This document shows, in pieces, positions 1-5,521 of a stretch of DNA of 6,363 nucleotides. The number at the start of each line of letters is the position of its first letter. The stretch's first letter is position 1. The stretch lies in contig SFOB01000123.1 of assembly GCA_004554075.1 (NCBI GenBank), forward strand, positions 1 through 6,363, in the 5' to 3' direction. The DNA comes from Treponema sp. (GTDB lineage Bacteria; Spirochaetota; Spirochaetia; Treponematales; Treponemataceae). Position numbers and translations under genes: made by a program. The notes below the pieces were generated by a model. That model was not told the DNA's origin and made no database searches. It saw only the letters and a list, made by a program, of their open reading frames with translations.

Positions 1-92
1 AGGTAATACCCGTTCCCATTCCGAACACGGAAGTCAAGCTCTCTTACGCTGATGATACTGGATTCGTTCCGGGAAAGTAAGTAGCTGCCGAC
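1..92 (+). rRNA. 5S ribosomal RNA, 3' part (5' end outside window)
   Basis: The first 92 bases match the conserved 5S rRNA core and 3' half. The hallmark segment CCCATTCCGAACACGGAAGT lies at about 16-35, followed by GCTGATGATACTGG at about 49-62 and the GGGAAAGTAAGTAGCTGCCGAC tail at about 71-92. About 25 bases of the 5' side, which would pair with the GCTGCCGAC end, lie before the window. 5S is normally the last gene of a 16S-23S-5S operon, so an rRNA operon probably ends here; 23S itself is not visible. The exact 3' end is uncertain by a few bases because it runs into the terminator stem. Recognition rests on remembered 5S consensus, not an alignment. Confidence 0.93.
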
Positions 93-119
93 TTTTTTTA
101 TTTAACAAAAAAGTTTTTT
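91..119 (+). terminator. Rho-independent terminator after 5S rRNA
   Basis: ACTTTTTT (91-98) and AAAAAAGT (107-112 plus GT at 113-114) form a perfect 8-bp stem with an 8-base loop, followed by a run of five T at 115-119. The stem is almost all A-T, so it is weaker than a classical GC-rich terminator, but its position immediately after 5S and the T-run fit transcription end of the rRNA operon. It physically overlaps the -35 box of the next gene's promoter. Confidence 0.6.
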
Positions 120-131
120 ATATGCTATAAT
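102..131 (+). promoter_or_regulatory. Sigma70-type promoter of plsC, predicting a leaderless transcript
   Basis: TTAACA at 102-107 (five of six to TTGACA) is 18 bases from a perfect TATAAT at 126-131. The -10 box ends 8 bases before the plsC ATG at 140, so transcription would begin at A138 or A140, leaving 0-2 bases of leader. No Shine-Dalgarno sequence precedes the ATG. The -35 box lies inside the loop of the rRNA terminator hairpin. Confidence 0.6.
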
Positions 132-139
132 TATAACAT

Positions 140-895
140 ATGTTTAATGCGTTAATCATTGTGCTTTCGGTTCTGGCTGGGCTTGTAGCAGCCTGGTTTT
201 TATGGCAGATATTGCTCTGGCTTTTCTGGATCTGTGTAAATCTTACAATCAATAAGAAAAAGGAATACACTACAACTTCAAGATTTTATAACTGGGCCTT
301 TGTACTCTGGTACCGATATATGATGATAGCCGGCAGACTTAAACTTCATGTCAGTGGCTACGATAAAGTTCCATTTGGAAAACGTTTCCTGCTTGTTTCA
401 AATCATTGTTCAAAATTTGATAATTTTATTCAGTGTGCTGTATTAAAAAAGACTCAGTTAGCTTATATTTCAAAACCTGAAAATTTTAAGATTCCTATTG
501 GTGGTCGTTTCATGCGTAGGGGGCTTTATCTTTCTCTTCCAAGAGGAAACACCCGCGAAGAATTTAAGGTTATAATGAAGGCTATTGAATATATAAAGGA
601 TGATAAAGTTTCAATCGGAATCTTCCCGGAAGGAACGAGAAGTAAAGACGGTAACCTTCAGGAATTTAAGCCAGGTGCTTTCAAAATTGCCGAGAAAGCA
701 AAATGTCCGGTTATTGTATGCAGTATGAAGGGAACTTTTGAAATCCATAAAAACTGGCCATGGAAAACTTCTCATGTTTATATGGATATTCTTGATGTAA
801 TTGATCCATCTGTATGGGATGAAAAAAATACTGTTGAAGTTTCACAGTATGCACATGATTTGATACTTAATAATTTAAATAAGATAAATCAGTAA
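140..895 (+). CDS. plsC: 1-acyl-sn-glycerol-3-phosphate acyltransferase (PlsC family)
   Basis: This 251-residue protein should transfer an acyl chain to the sn-2 position of lysophosphatidic acid, giving phosphatidic acid at the inner membrane. The acyltransferase blocks are clear: NHCSKFD at 88-94 (the HX4D catalytic motif), a basic substrate-binding segment near 112-135 (SKPENFKIPIGG, then LPR), FPEGTRS at 162-168, and CPVIVCSMKGT near 189-199. Residues 4-35 form a strongly hydrophobic N-terminal segment, one or two membrane passes. Length is usual for the family. The ATG at 140 has no Shine-Dalgarno sequence but sits 8 bases after a perfect -10 box, so initiation may be leaderless. The next gene starts 12 bases after the stop and belongs to a lipid kinase family, which supports a role in phospholipid synthesis. 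Acyl-donor type and exact acceptor cannot be told from sequence. Confidence 0.92.
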   Translation: MFNALIIVLSVLAGLVAAWFLWQILLWLFWICVNLTINKKKEYTTTSRFYNWAFVLWYRYMMIAGRLKLHVSGYDKVPFGKRFLLVSNHCSKFDNFIQCAVLKKTQLAYISKPENFKIPIGGRFMRRGLYLSLPRGNTREEFKVIMKAIEYIKDDKVSIGIFPEGTRSKDGNLQEFKPGAFKIAEKAKCPVIVCSMKGTFEIHKNWPWKTSHVYMDILDVIDPSVWDEKNTVEVSQYAHDLILNNLNKINQ

Positions 896-907
896 GAGAG
901 GTTTAAA

Positions 908-1765
908 ATGATTTACGTATTTTTGAATGGACTTTCAAATAACGGAAAAGGAGCAGAAGCAAAAGAACAGCTTGAAAAACTTTATGAAGGTCAGGAATTA
1001 AAGTTCCTTGACGTAAAGGAAATTAAAAATGCTGCAGATATCTGCAAGACAATATCTTCTGATGACAAGATTGTCATTTCCGGAGGAGATGGAACTTTAA
1101 GCCGTTTTGCAAATGATATTTATGAACTTCATCTTAAAAATGAAATTTATTTTTATACCTGCGGAACTGGTAATGATTTTGTTAATGATGTTCGTGATAA
1201 ATGCGAAATTAAAAATAATCTTATTCCAATGAACGAATTCTTAAAGTCATTACCTGAAGTAACTGTAAATGGAAAAAAACATTATTTTGTAAACGGCATT
1301 GGATATGGTATTGATGGTTATTGCTGCGAAGAAGGCGATAGATTACGAGAAATATCAGACAAGCCTATAAACTATGCCGGCATTGCAATTAAGGGAATGC
1401 TTGGTAAATTTAAGCCTTGTGGAGGAACTGTAACAGTTGATGGAGTTTCTACACGCTATAAGAAAATCTGGCTGGCTCCAACAATGAATGGCCGTTACAT
1501 TGGCGGCGGAATGAAAATCACTCCGGATCAGGATAGACTTAACGCAGACCATCTTGTTACAAATCTTGTTTTCCATGATTCAGGCATGCTGAAAACCCTT
1601 ATGGTTTTCCCTTCAATTTTTAAGGGAGAACATGTTTCTCATAAAGATATTATTGAAATTAAAACCGGACACGAGGTAAAAGTAGAATTCGATAAGCCAT
1701 GTGCCCTGCAGATAGACGGAGAGACTTACAAAGGAGTTACAAGTTATTCTGTAAGCTACCAATAA
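908..1765 (+). CDS. Diacylglycerol/lipid kinase family protein (DAGK catalytic domain)
   Basis: This 285-residue protein belongs to the DgkB/YegS/YtlR-like lipid kinase family, cytoplasmic enzymes that phosphorylate diacylglycerol or related lipids with ATP. Visible motifs are a short N-terminal NGLSNNGKG (7-15) in place of the usual NPxSGxGKG, the nucleotide-binding SGGDGT (58-63), CGTGNDF (85-91), NGIGYGIDG (129-137), NGRYIGGGMKITPDQD (194-209) and QIDGE (268-272). The usual DG.L element after the GGG segment reads ADHL here (213-216). Length fits the family. A GAGG Shine-Dalgarno sequence at 898-901 lies 6 bases before the ATG. The gene follows plsC by 12 bases and is very likely cotranscribed. 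If it acts on diacylglycerol, both proteins feed the phosphatidic acid pool. The substrate (diacylglycerol, sphingoid base, phosphatidylglycerol or other) is not decided by sequence, so no gene symbol is given. Confidence 0.88.
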   Translation: MIYVFLNGLSNNGKGAEAKEQLEKLYEGQELKFLDVKEIKNAADICKTISSDDKIVISGGDGTLSRFANDIYELHLKNEIYFYTCGTGNDFVNDVRDKCEIKNNLIPMNEFLKSLPEVTVNGKKHYFVNGIGYGIDGYCCEEGDRLREISDKPINYAGIAIKGMLGKFKPCGGTVTVDGVSTRYKKIWLAPTMNGRYIGGGMKITPDQDRLNADHLVTNLVFHDSGMLKTLMVFPSIFKGEHVSHKDIIEIKTGHEVKVEFDKPCALQIDGETYKGVTSYSVSYQ

Positions 1766-1792
1766 GGCAGCATAAAAAAGTAAAGGACATTT

Positions 1793-2425
1793 ATGAAATT
1801 CGACTCATTAATTCTCGATGTTGATGGTACAATCTGGAATACAACAGGAATTGTAGCCCAGGCCTGGAATCTTGCATTTGATAAGTATTTTCCTCAGGTA
1901 CCTCATGTAACTGCTGATATTCTAAAAGGTCAGTTTGGTAAACCAATGGATGTAATTGCGGATAATCTTTTTCCTATGTTGAATAAAGAAGATAAAGCAT
2001 TTCTCATGGAAAGCTGCTGCAAAATGGAACAGGCTGCTCTTATGGAAAATACAAAGGATATTGCTTATGAAGGTGTTATTGATACAATCAAAAAACTTTC
2101 AAAAACAATACCTGTATTTATTGTAAGCAACTGCCAGAGCGGCTATATCGAAGTTGTAATGGAGAAAAACGGCATCAAGGAATTTATTACAGATTTTGAA
2201 TGCTTTGGAAATAATGGATTTTCAAAAGATAAAAATATACGCCTCATTGCTGAAAGAAATCAACTTAAAAATCCTGTTTATGTAGGAGATACTCAGGGTG
2301 ATTTTGAAGCCTGCCAGAAAGCAGAAGTCCCATTTATCTGGGCAGCCTATGGTTTTGGCCACCCGGATTCAAATGATTATTATGCAAAAATTGAAAGCTT
2401 TACTGAGCTTGAGGATCTGTTGTAA
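1793..2425 (+). CDS. HAD-superfamily phosphatase, phosphoglycolate phosphatase-like (HAD subfamily IA)
   Basis: This 210-residue cytoplasmic protein has all four HAD motifs: DVDGT at 9-13 (nucleophile D9, acid/base D11), S112 in IVSNCQ, a lysine in FSKDK (K145 or K147), and VGDTQGD at 164-170. The roughly 100 residues after motif I are the helical cap (C1) of subfamily IA, as in phosphoglycolate phosphatase and related small-molecule phosphatases. An AAGGA Shine-Dalgarno sequence at 1783-1787 lies 5 bases before the ATG. The gene is 27 bases after the lipid kinase gene on the same strand, so it is probably the third gene of that operon. A lipid-pathway substrate such as glycerol 3-phosphate or phosphatidylglycerophosphate is possible only by context; general metabolite repair is equally plausible. 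Its 3' end overlaps the convergent antiporter gene by 26 bases. Confidence 0.88.
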   Translation: MKFDSLILDVDGTIWNTTGIVAQAWNLAFDKYFPQVPHVTADILKGQFGKPMDVIADNLFPMLNKEDKAFLMESCCKMEQAALMENTKDIAYEGVIDTIKKLSKTIPVFIVSNCQSGYIEVVMEKNGIKEFITDFECFGNNGFSKDKNIRLIAERNQLKNPVYVGDTQGDFEACQKAEVPFIWAAYGFGHPDSNDYYAKIESFTELEDLL

Positions 2426-3671
2426 TAGCTTCCTCTGTTTTTCCTTCTGAGTTATCTTCAAAAGAACTTTTCAGAAGAACTGGAACAGTCATTGAAGAAA
2501 CAATAATCAGAAGGATTACAGAGGTAAAATATTTAGAATCAACTAAACCTGCAGAAAGACCTTTTGAAGCAACGATAAGAGCAACTTCTCCTCGTACCAT
2601 CATTCCTTCTCCAATCTGAAGACTTTCTTTCCATGAAAAACCAAGAAGCTTTGAGATTCCACCACAGCCTATAATCTTTGAAAGACAGCCAACAAATACA
2701 AAGGCAATAGAGAACCACAAAAGGCTAATGTTCATGCCACTGAGATCAGTTTTTAAGCCGATGCTGGCAAAGAAAATAGGGCTGAAAATCATATAAGCAT
2801 TAATATCAATCTTTGATTCCATGTAAGAAGCGTCGCTTAAACTGCAGAATACAATACCTGCAATATAGGCTCCTGTAATATCTGCAATGCCAAAAAAGTG
2901 CTCGGCACAATAAGCAAAAATAAGGGCAATACCAAGGGCATAAATAGGAATGCGGCGTGAGTGTGGATGGCGTTTATCGTACCAGCGGAAAAGTCTGTAT
3001 ACAATAAAACCAGCAACAATTGCACATACAAAAAAGGCAAGAGTCTTTAAAATGATTCCAAGATATCCGCCTTTACCCGAACTTACACCAAGAACAATTG
3101 TAAGTACGATAATGCCTATTACATCATCAATTATAGCTGCACCAATAATAGTCTGGCCAATTTCGCTCTTGATTTTTCCAAGCTCTTTAAGAACTGCAAC
3201 TGTAATACTAACCGAAGTTGCAGTAAGAATTGTACCCATAAATACACATTTGAAGAAACTCTGACTTCCCCAGCCATCATTTCCAAAAAAGAACATGGCC
3301 ATCACAGTTCCCATAATAAGTGGAACAAATACACCGCAGACAGCGATGATAGTAGATTTTATTCCTGATTTTATGAGTGACTTAAGATTAGTGCCAAGAC
3401 CGGCAGAAAACATAATTAGAATAACGCCGATTTCTGACATATAGGAAATGAACTGATTTGCTTCATTGAAAATTACATTTGAATCAGTTTTTCCAAAATT
3501 TCTAAAGAAAGGAAGAAAGCGGAGAATGAGTCCGGCTACAATCATTCCTGCAACCTGGGGAATTCCCATTTTTTTTGCAAGTACTCCAAAATATTTAGCA
3601 ACAATAACAATAATGCCTACCGAAAGAAGAATGTGAAGAATAATTTCGGTGTTCGGAAGAACAGATGTCAT
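2400..3671 (-). CDS. Cation/proton antiporter, CPA2 family (NapA/KefB-like membrane domain only)
   Basis: This 423-residue integral membrane protein is built of about 12 or 13 hydrophobic segments, beginning near residue 10 and ending near 401, then a hydrophilic tail of about 22 residues. Family signatures: GIPQVAGMIVAGL at 36-48, the unwound-helix segment TATSVSITV (150-158), the ion-binding acid pair in AAIIDDVIG (D182, D183), FFASIGLKTDL (300-310) and MVRGEVALI (358-366, R360 and E362). K332 in the SKIIG segment is positioned like the lysine of electrogenic NapA-type exchangers, which is an inference. There is no C-terminal TrkA-N/RCK domain, so it resembles NapA-type Na+/H+ antiporters more than KefB/KefC. 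The expected role is Na+ or K+ against H+ exchange for pH and ion balance. A GAGG Shine-Dalgarno sequence (3682-3685, minus strand) lies 10 bases before the ATG, a little far. The ion cannot be decided from sequence. Confidence 0.9.
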   Translation of the reverse strand: MTSVLPNTEIILHILLSVGIIVIVAKYFGVLAKKMGIPQVAGMIVAGLILRFLPFFRNFGKTDSNVIFNEANQFISYMSEIGVILIMFSAGLGTNLKSLIKSGIKSTIIAVCGVFVPLIMGTVMAMFFFGNDGWGSQSFFKCVFMGTILTATSVSITVAVLKELGKIKSEIGQTIIGAAIIDDVIGIIVLTIVLGVSSGKGGYLGIILKTLAFFVCAIVAGFIVYRLFRWYDKRHPHSRRIPIYALGIALIFAYCAEHFFGIADITGAYIAGIVFCSLSDASYMESKIDINAYMIFSPIFFASIGLKTDLSGMNISLLWFSIAFVFVGCLSKIIGCGGISKLLGFSWKESLQIGEGMMVRGEVALIVASKGLSAGLVDSKYFTSVILLIIVSSMTVPVLLKSSFEDNSEGKTEEAITTDPQAQ

Positions 3672-3713
3672 ATAAATAATACCTCAATATTATAGAAAGA
3701 TATTTGGATAAAA

Positions 3714-3751
3714 ATTGAATTATTATATATTTAGGAAAGATTTTATTCAAT
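3714..3751. repeat. Short inverted repeat in the divergent promoter region
   Basis: ATTGAAT (3714-3720) and ATTCAAT (3745-3751) are perfect 7-base inverted copies separated by 24 bases. The right arm contains the predicted -35 box of the antiporter promoter and the left arm sits at its predicted transcription start, so a dimeric regulator bound to both could control it. With such AT-rich arms, chance is a serious alternative. Confidence 0.3.
3722..3750 (-). promoter_or_regulatory. Predicted promoter of the antiporter gene
   Basis: Reading the minus strand, TTGAAT (3745-3750) is 17 bases from a perfect TATAAT (3722-3727). Transcription would start near 3715, giving a leader of about 44 bases that includes the TTGAGG Shine-Dalgarno sequence (3682-3687). 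A second TATAAT at 3689-3694 is closer to the gene but lacks a good -35 and would start inside the Shine-Dalgarno sequence, so it is less likely. The DNA here is very AT-rich, so chance matches are common. Confidence 0.45.
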
Positions 3752-3756
3752 ATAAG

Positions 3757-3765
3757 TGTTATAAT
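3757..3765 (+). promoter_or_regulatory. Predicted extended -10 promoter of the lipoprotein gene
   Basis: TGTTATAAT at 3757-3765 is a perfect extended -10 element (TGn followed by TATAAT). No good -35 box lies 16-18 bases upstream, which is tolerated by extended -10 promoters. Start of transcription would be near 3772, leaving a leader of about 34 bases that carries the GGAGG Shine-Dalgarno sequence. Confidence 0.45.
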
Positions 3766-3795
3766 TATATAAAATAATTGATGTTGGAAGATGCT

Positions 3796-3800
3796 GGAGG
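3796..3800 (+). promoter_or_regulatory. Shine-Dalgarno sequence that fixes the lipoprotein start
   Basis: GGAGG lies 5 bases before the ATG at 3806. An in-frame ATG at 3791 would place this element inside the coding region and put acidic residues (MLEDN) ahead of the basic signal-peptide start MKKR. Both facts favour 3806 as the true start. Confidence 0.85.
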
Positions 3801-3805
3801 ATAAT

Positions 3806-4861
3806 ATGAAAAAAAGATTATTAACCACTTATTGTTTTCTTTTTTCCTTAATTTTTTCAATTTGTTTTTTTTCCTGTGCAACAACCGTCAATGTGCAGCT
3901 TACAAGACCTGCTGAACTGGATTTAAATGGAGCGCGTACTGTATCCGTTTTACCATTTAAGCCGGTATATTATTATAGCGACAAGGATGCCTCTATAGGA
4001 AAGCAGATTGTAATTAATTCTTTCCTTCAAATTTTTAATATCAATGATAAAGATGAGCAGCTGGCCTTAGATACCCTTTATAGCCAGATTGAAAGAGGAC
4101 TTATGAATTCTCCTTATATCAAAGTTGTTAGTGCAGATTCTGTGGAAAGAGCTCTAAGAAATGGTACTTTGAATCCGGCAGATGTTTATCTTACTGGTGG
4201 TGTTTCTTATTATGATGTTGATGATAAAAGGACAGATGAAAAGAAACTTGTAAAAGCAGCAACTGCAAATACAAAGGCAGAATACAAAATTGTATCTACC
4301 TGGAAAAGAGAAGTTACCTTTAATTTTCGCTATCAGATTGTAGATAGTTCTACAAATAGAATAATCGCTGTTAATAATTTCAGCTGCCACAGATATTCAT
4401 CAAGTTATGATTCTAAAAGGAGCCTTCCGAGTGCCTATTCACTTATTGAAAGTGATATAAAGTATGAGGCAGGAAAAATATTACAGGAACTGCAGCCATA
4501 TACAGTTACTAAATCAATAAAGCTTCTGGAAGCAAAGACAAAGGATAAGGCTTTAAAAGAACGAATGAAGGCAGCAGATGATCTGGCAGATAATTCAATG
4601 CTGACAAAAGCATCTGCAGAATTTACAAAGATTTATGAAGAAAAAGGACTTGTTGAAGCAGGTTATAATGCTGCAATCTTACAGGAAGCCCTTGGAAATC
4701 TTTCTCTGGCAGAAAGAATGATGGAAGAAGTTTATGAAAATAATCCAGACAATAGGGTAGCAAAAGGGCTGGAAGATATTCGTTATGAGATAAGACAGGC
4801 TAACAGACTTAGAAAGCAGATAAATGCTTCTGAGGCTGAGGGTGATCTTGATGATTTTTAA
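3806..4861 (+). CDS. Putative lipoprotein with C-terminal TPR-like helices, function unknown
   Basis: This 351-residue protein opens with a lipoprotein signal peptide: MKKR, a hydrophobic core rich in Phe and Leu (11-22), then FFSC with the lipidated cysteine at 24. Phe at -3 departs from the usual Leu, as the relaxed spirochaete lipobox allows. The mature N-terminal part has RPAELDLNGARTVSVLPF (34-51), reminiscent from memory of CsgG/GNA1162-like or DUF6340-like periplasmic lipoproteins. Residues 85-230 look mixed alpha/beta, including YLTGGVSYYDVDD (128-140) and the predicted strands FNFRYQIVDSSTNRIIAV (172-189). Residues 266-322 resemble a TPR pair (AEFTKIYEEKGLVEAGYNAA, then ALGNLSLAERMMEEVYENNPDN). 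The C-terminus is charged and ends DLDDF. It should be anchored to a membrane, periplasmic side or surface. It is divergent from the antiporter gene and its stop abuts the next gene's stop. No enzymatic motif is visible. Confidence 0.85.
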   Translation: MKKRLLTTYCFLFSLIFSICFFSCATTVNVQLTRPAELDLNGARTVSVLPFKPVYYYSDKDASIGKQIVINSFLQIFNINDKDEQLALDTLYSQIERGLMNSPYIKVVSADSVERALRNGTLNPADVYLTGGVSYYDVDDKRTDEKKLVKAATANTKAEYKIVSTWKREVTFNFRYQIVDSSTNRIIAVNNFSCHRYSSSYDSKRSLPSAYSLIESDIKYEAGKILQELQPYTVTKSIKLLEAKTKDKALKERMKAADDLADNSMLTKASAEFTKIYEEKGLVEAGYNAAILQEALGNLSLAERMMEEVYENNPDNRVAKGLEDIRYEIRQANRLRKQINASEAEGDLDDF

Positions 4862-5467
4862 TTAACAATATATCTTCCACTTTTCGGTAAGTTCTGCAGC
4901 GCTTGTAAATAGCTCTGCATGAATACCAAGACTTGCCGCAGCGGCTACGTTTTCCGCTTTATCATCAGTAAAGAATGCATTCTCCGGGGCTGTCTGTTCT
5001 GCCTCAAGAATCAGTTCAAAAAAATGAGGATCTGGCTTTGCACAGCCTATTTTGTTTGAAGCGTAAGTTTGATTAAAGAAGGCGTAATCACCGCGCTCCA
5101 TATGATTTTCCCAATGACTGTCTATTGTATTTGTGCCGCAAACTACACGATGCTTTTTCTTCAATTTCTGAATAAGTTCAACAGTTTCCAGATTTTTTGA
5201 AGGGTGGAAGTAAAGACGGAAAAGATCATTTTCAACAGGTGGAACATTGCGGAATTTTTCTTCTTTTGAAGCTGCAACTCTTTCATTGAATTGAGACCAG
5301 AATTGCTGAGAATTTATTTTTCCGATTTGAAAAAGATGCCAGATGTCTTCTGTGCCTTGTGCGCAAATCTTATAAAAGTCTTCTGTTGTAATATTTAGTT
5401 TCTTGTAAAGCTGGGTAAGAAGGAAGGTGTTTGTAACAACTCCGCCCATGTCAAAAATAAAGAGCAT
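4862..5467 (-). CDS. HAD-superfamily phosphatase, YihX-like (HAD-IA variant 3)
   Basis: This 201-residue cytoplasmic protein resembles E. coli YihX (alpha-D-glucose-1-phosphate phosphatase) over its full length. Both open ML(F/Y)IFDxG and have a short helical cap with a QIGKINSQQFWSQF-type segment, HRVVCGTNT in motif II, a KP motif and FTDDKAENV near the end. Motif I is DMGGVV (D6), with glycine where most HADs have the second Asp; motif II has T112 rather than Ser; motif III is K144 in GCAKPDP; motif IV is D168-D169. The minus-strand frame stays open upstream to 5800, but that extension is antisense to the methyltransferase gene. The ATG at 5467 directly precedes the FDMGG motif as in family members. 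There is no proper Shine-Dalgarno sequence (only GGA 2 bases before ATG), and a -10 box ends 6 bases upstream, so it may be leaderless. Exact substrate unknown. Confidence 0.87.
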   Translation of the reverse strand: MLFIFDMGGVVTNTFLLTQLYKKLNITTEDFYKICAQGTEDIWHLFQIGKINSQQFWSQFNERVAASKEEKFRNVPPVENDLFRLYFHPSKNLETVELIQKLKKKHRVVCGTNTIDSHWENHMERGDYAFFNQTYASNKIGCAKPDPHFFELILEAEQTAPENAFFTDDKAENVAAAASLGIHAELFTSAAELTEKWKIYC

Positions 5468-5473
5468 ATTCCG

Positions 5474-5502
5474 ATTATGGTGTAATTGTGACGAATAATC
5501 AA
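5474..5502 (-). promoter_or_regulatory. Promoter of the YihX-like HAD gene, predicting a leaderless transcript
   Basis: On the minus strand, TTGATT (5497-5502, four of six) is 17 bases from CATAAT (5474-5479, five of six). Six bases separate the -10 box from the ATG, so transcription would start on or within a base or so of A5467. The promoter is interleaved with the oppositely directed promoter of the methyltransferase gene. Confidence 0.55.
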
Positions 5503-5514
5503 GTTTGATATAAT
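5486..5514 (+). promoter_or_regulatory. Promoter of the rRNA methyltransferase gene, predicting a leaderless transcript
   Basis: TTGTGA (5486-5491, four of six to TTGACA) is 17 bases from a perfect TATAAT (5509-5514). Seven bases separate the -10 box from the ATG at 5522, placing the expected start on that A. The only purine stretch before the ATG, AGAG at 5515-5518, is weak and just 3 bases away, so it is unlikely to act as a Shine-Dalgarno sequence. Confidence 0.6.
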
Positions 5515-5521
5515 AGAGTTT

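Noticed and set aside
1355..1576. Minus-strand open frame of 73 codons
   Set aside because: Fully inside the lipid kinase gene, no recognisable motif; the kinase motifs on the other strand explain this region.
2444..2477. Hairpin CTTCTGA/TCAGAAG as terminator of the plsC-kinase-HAD cluster
   Set aside because: The stem is 7 bp with a long loop and is not followed by a T-run in the plus direction, so it is not called as a terminator feature.
2837..3264. Open frames on both strands (2837-3040 minus, 2950-3264 plus)
   Set aside because: Both lie within the antiporter gene in other frames, with no domain or plausible translation signal.
3689..3694. Second minus-strand TATAAT closer to the antiporter gene
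   Set aside because: No good -35 box at 16-18 bases, and the predicted start would cut into the Shine-Dalgarno sequence; the upstream promoter at 3722-3750 fits better.
3791..3805. Earlier in-frame ATG for the lipoprotein gene
   Set aside because: It lies upstream of and includes the GGAGG Shine-Dalgarno sequence, and would put MLEDN before a signal peptide that starts naturally with MKKR.
3595..3828. Minus-strand open frame spanning the divergent promoter region
   Set aside because: It overlaps the antiporter start and the lipoprotein start, is low-complexity Ile/Tyr/Leu from AT-rich DNA, and has no family resemblance.
4154..4390. Minus-strand open frame of 78 codons
   Set aside because: Antisense to the lipoprotein gene; Cys/Ile-rich composition is typical of a reverse-frame shadow.
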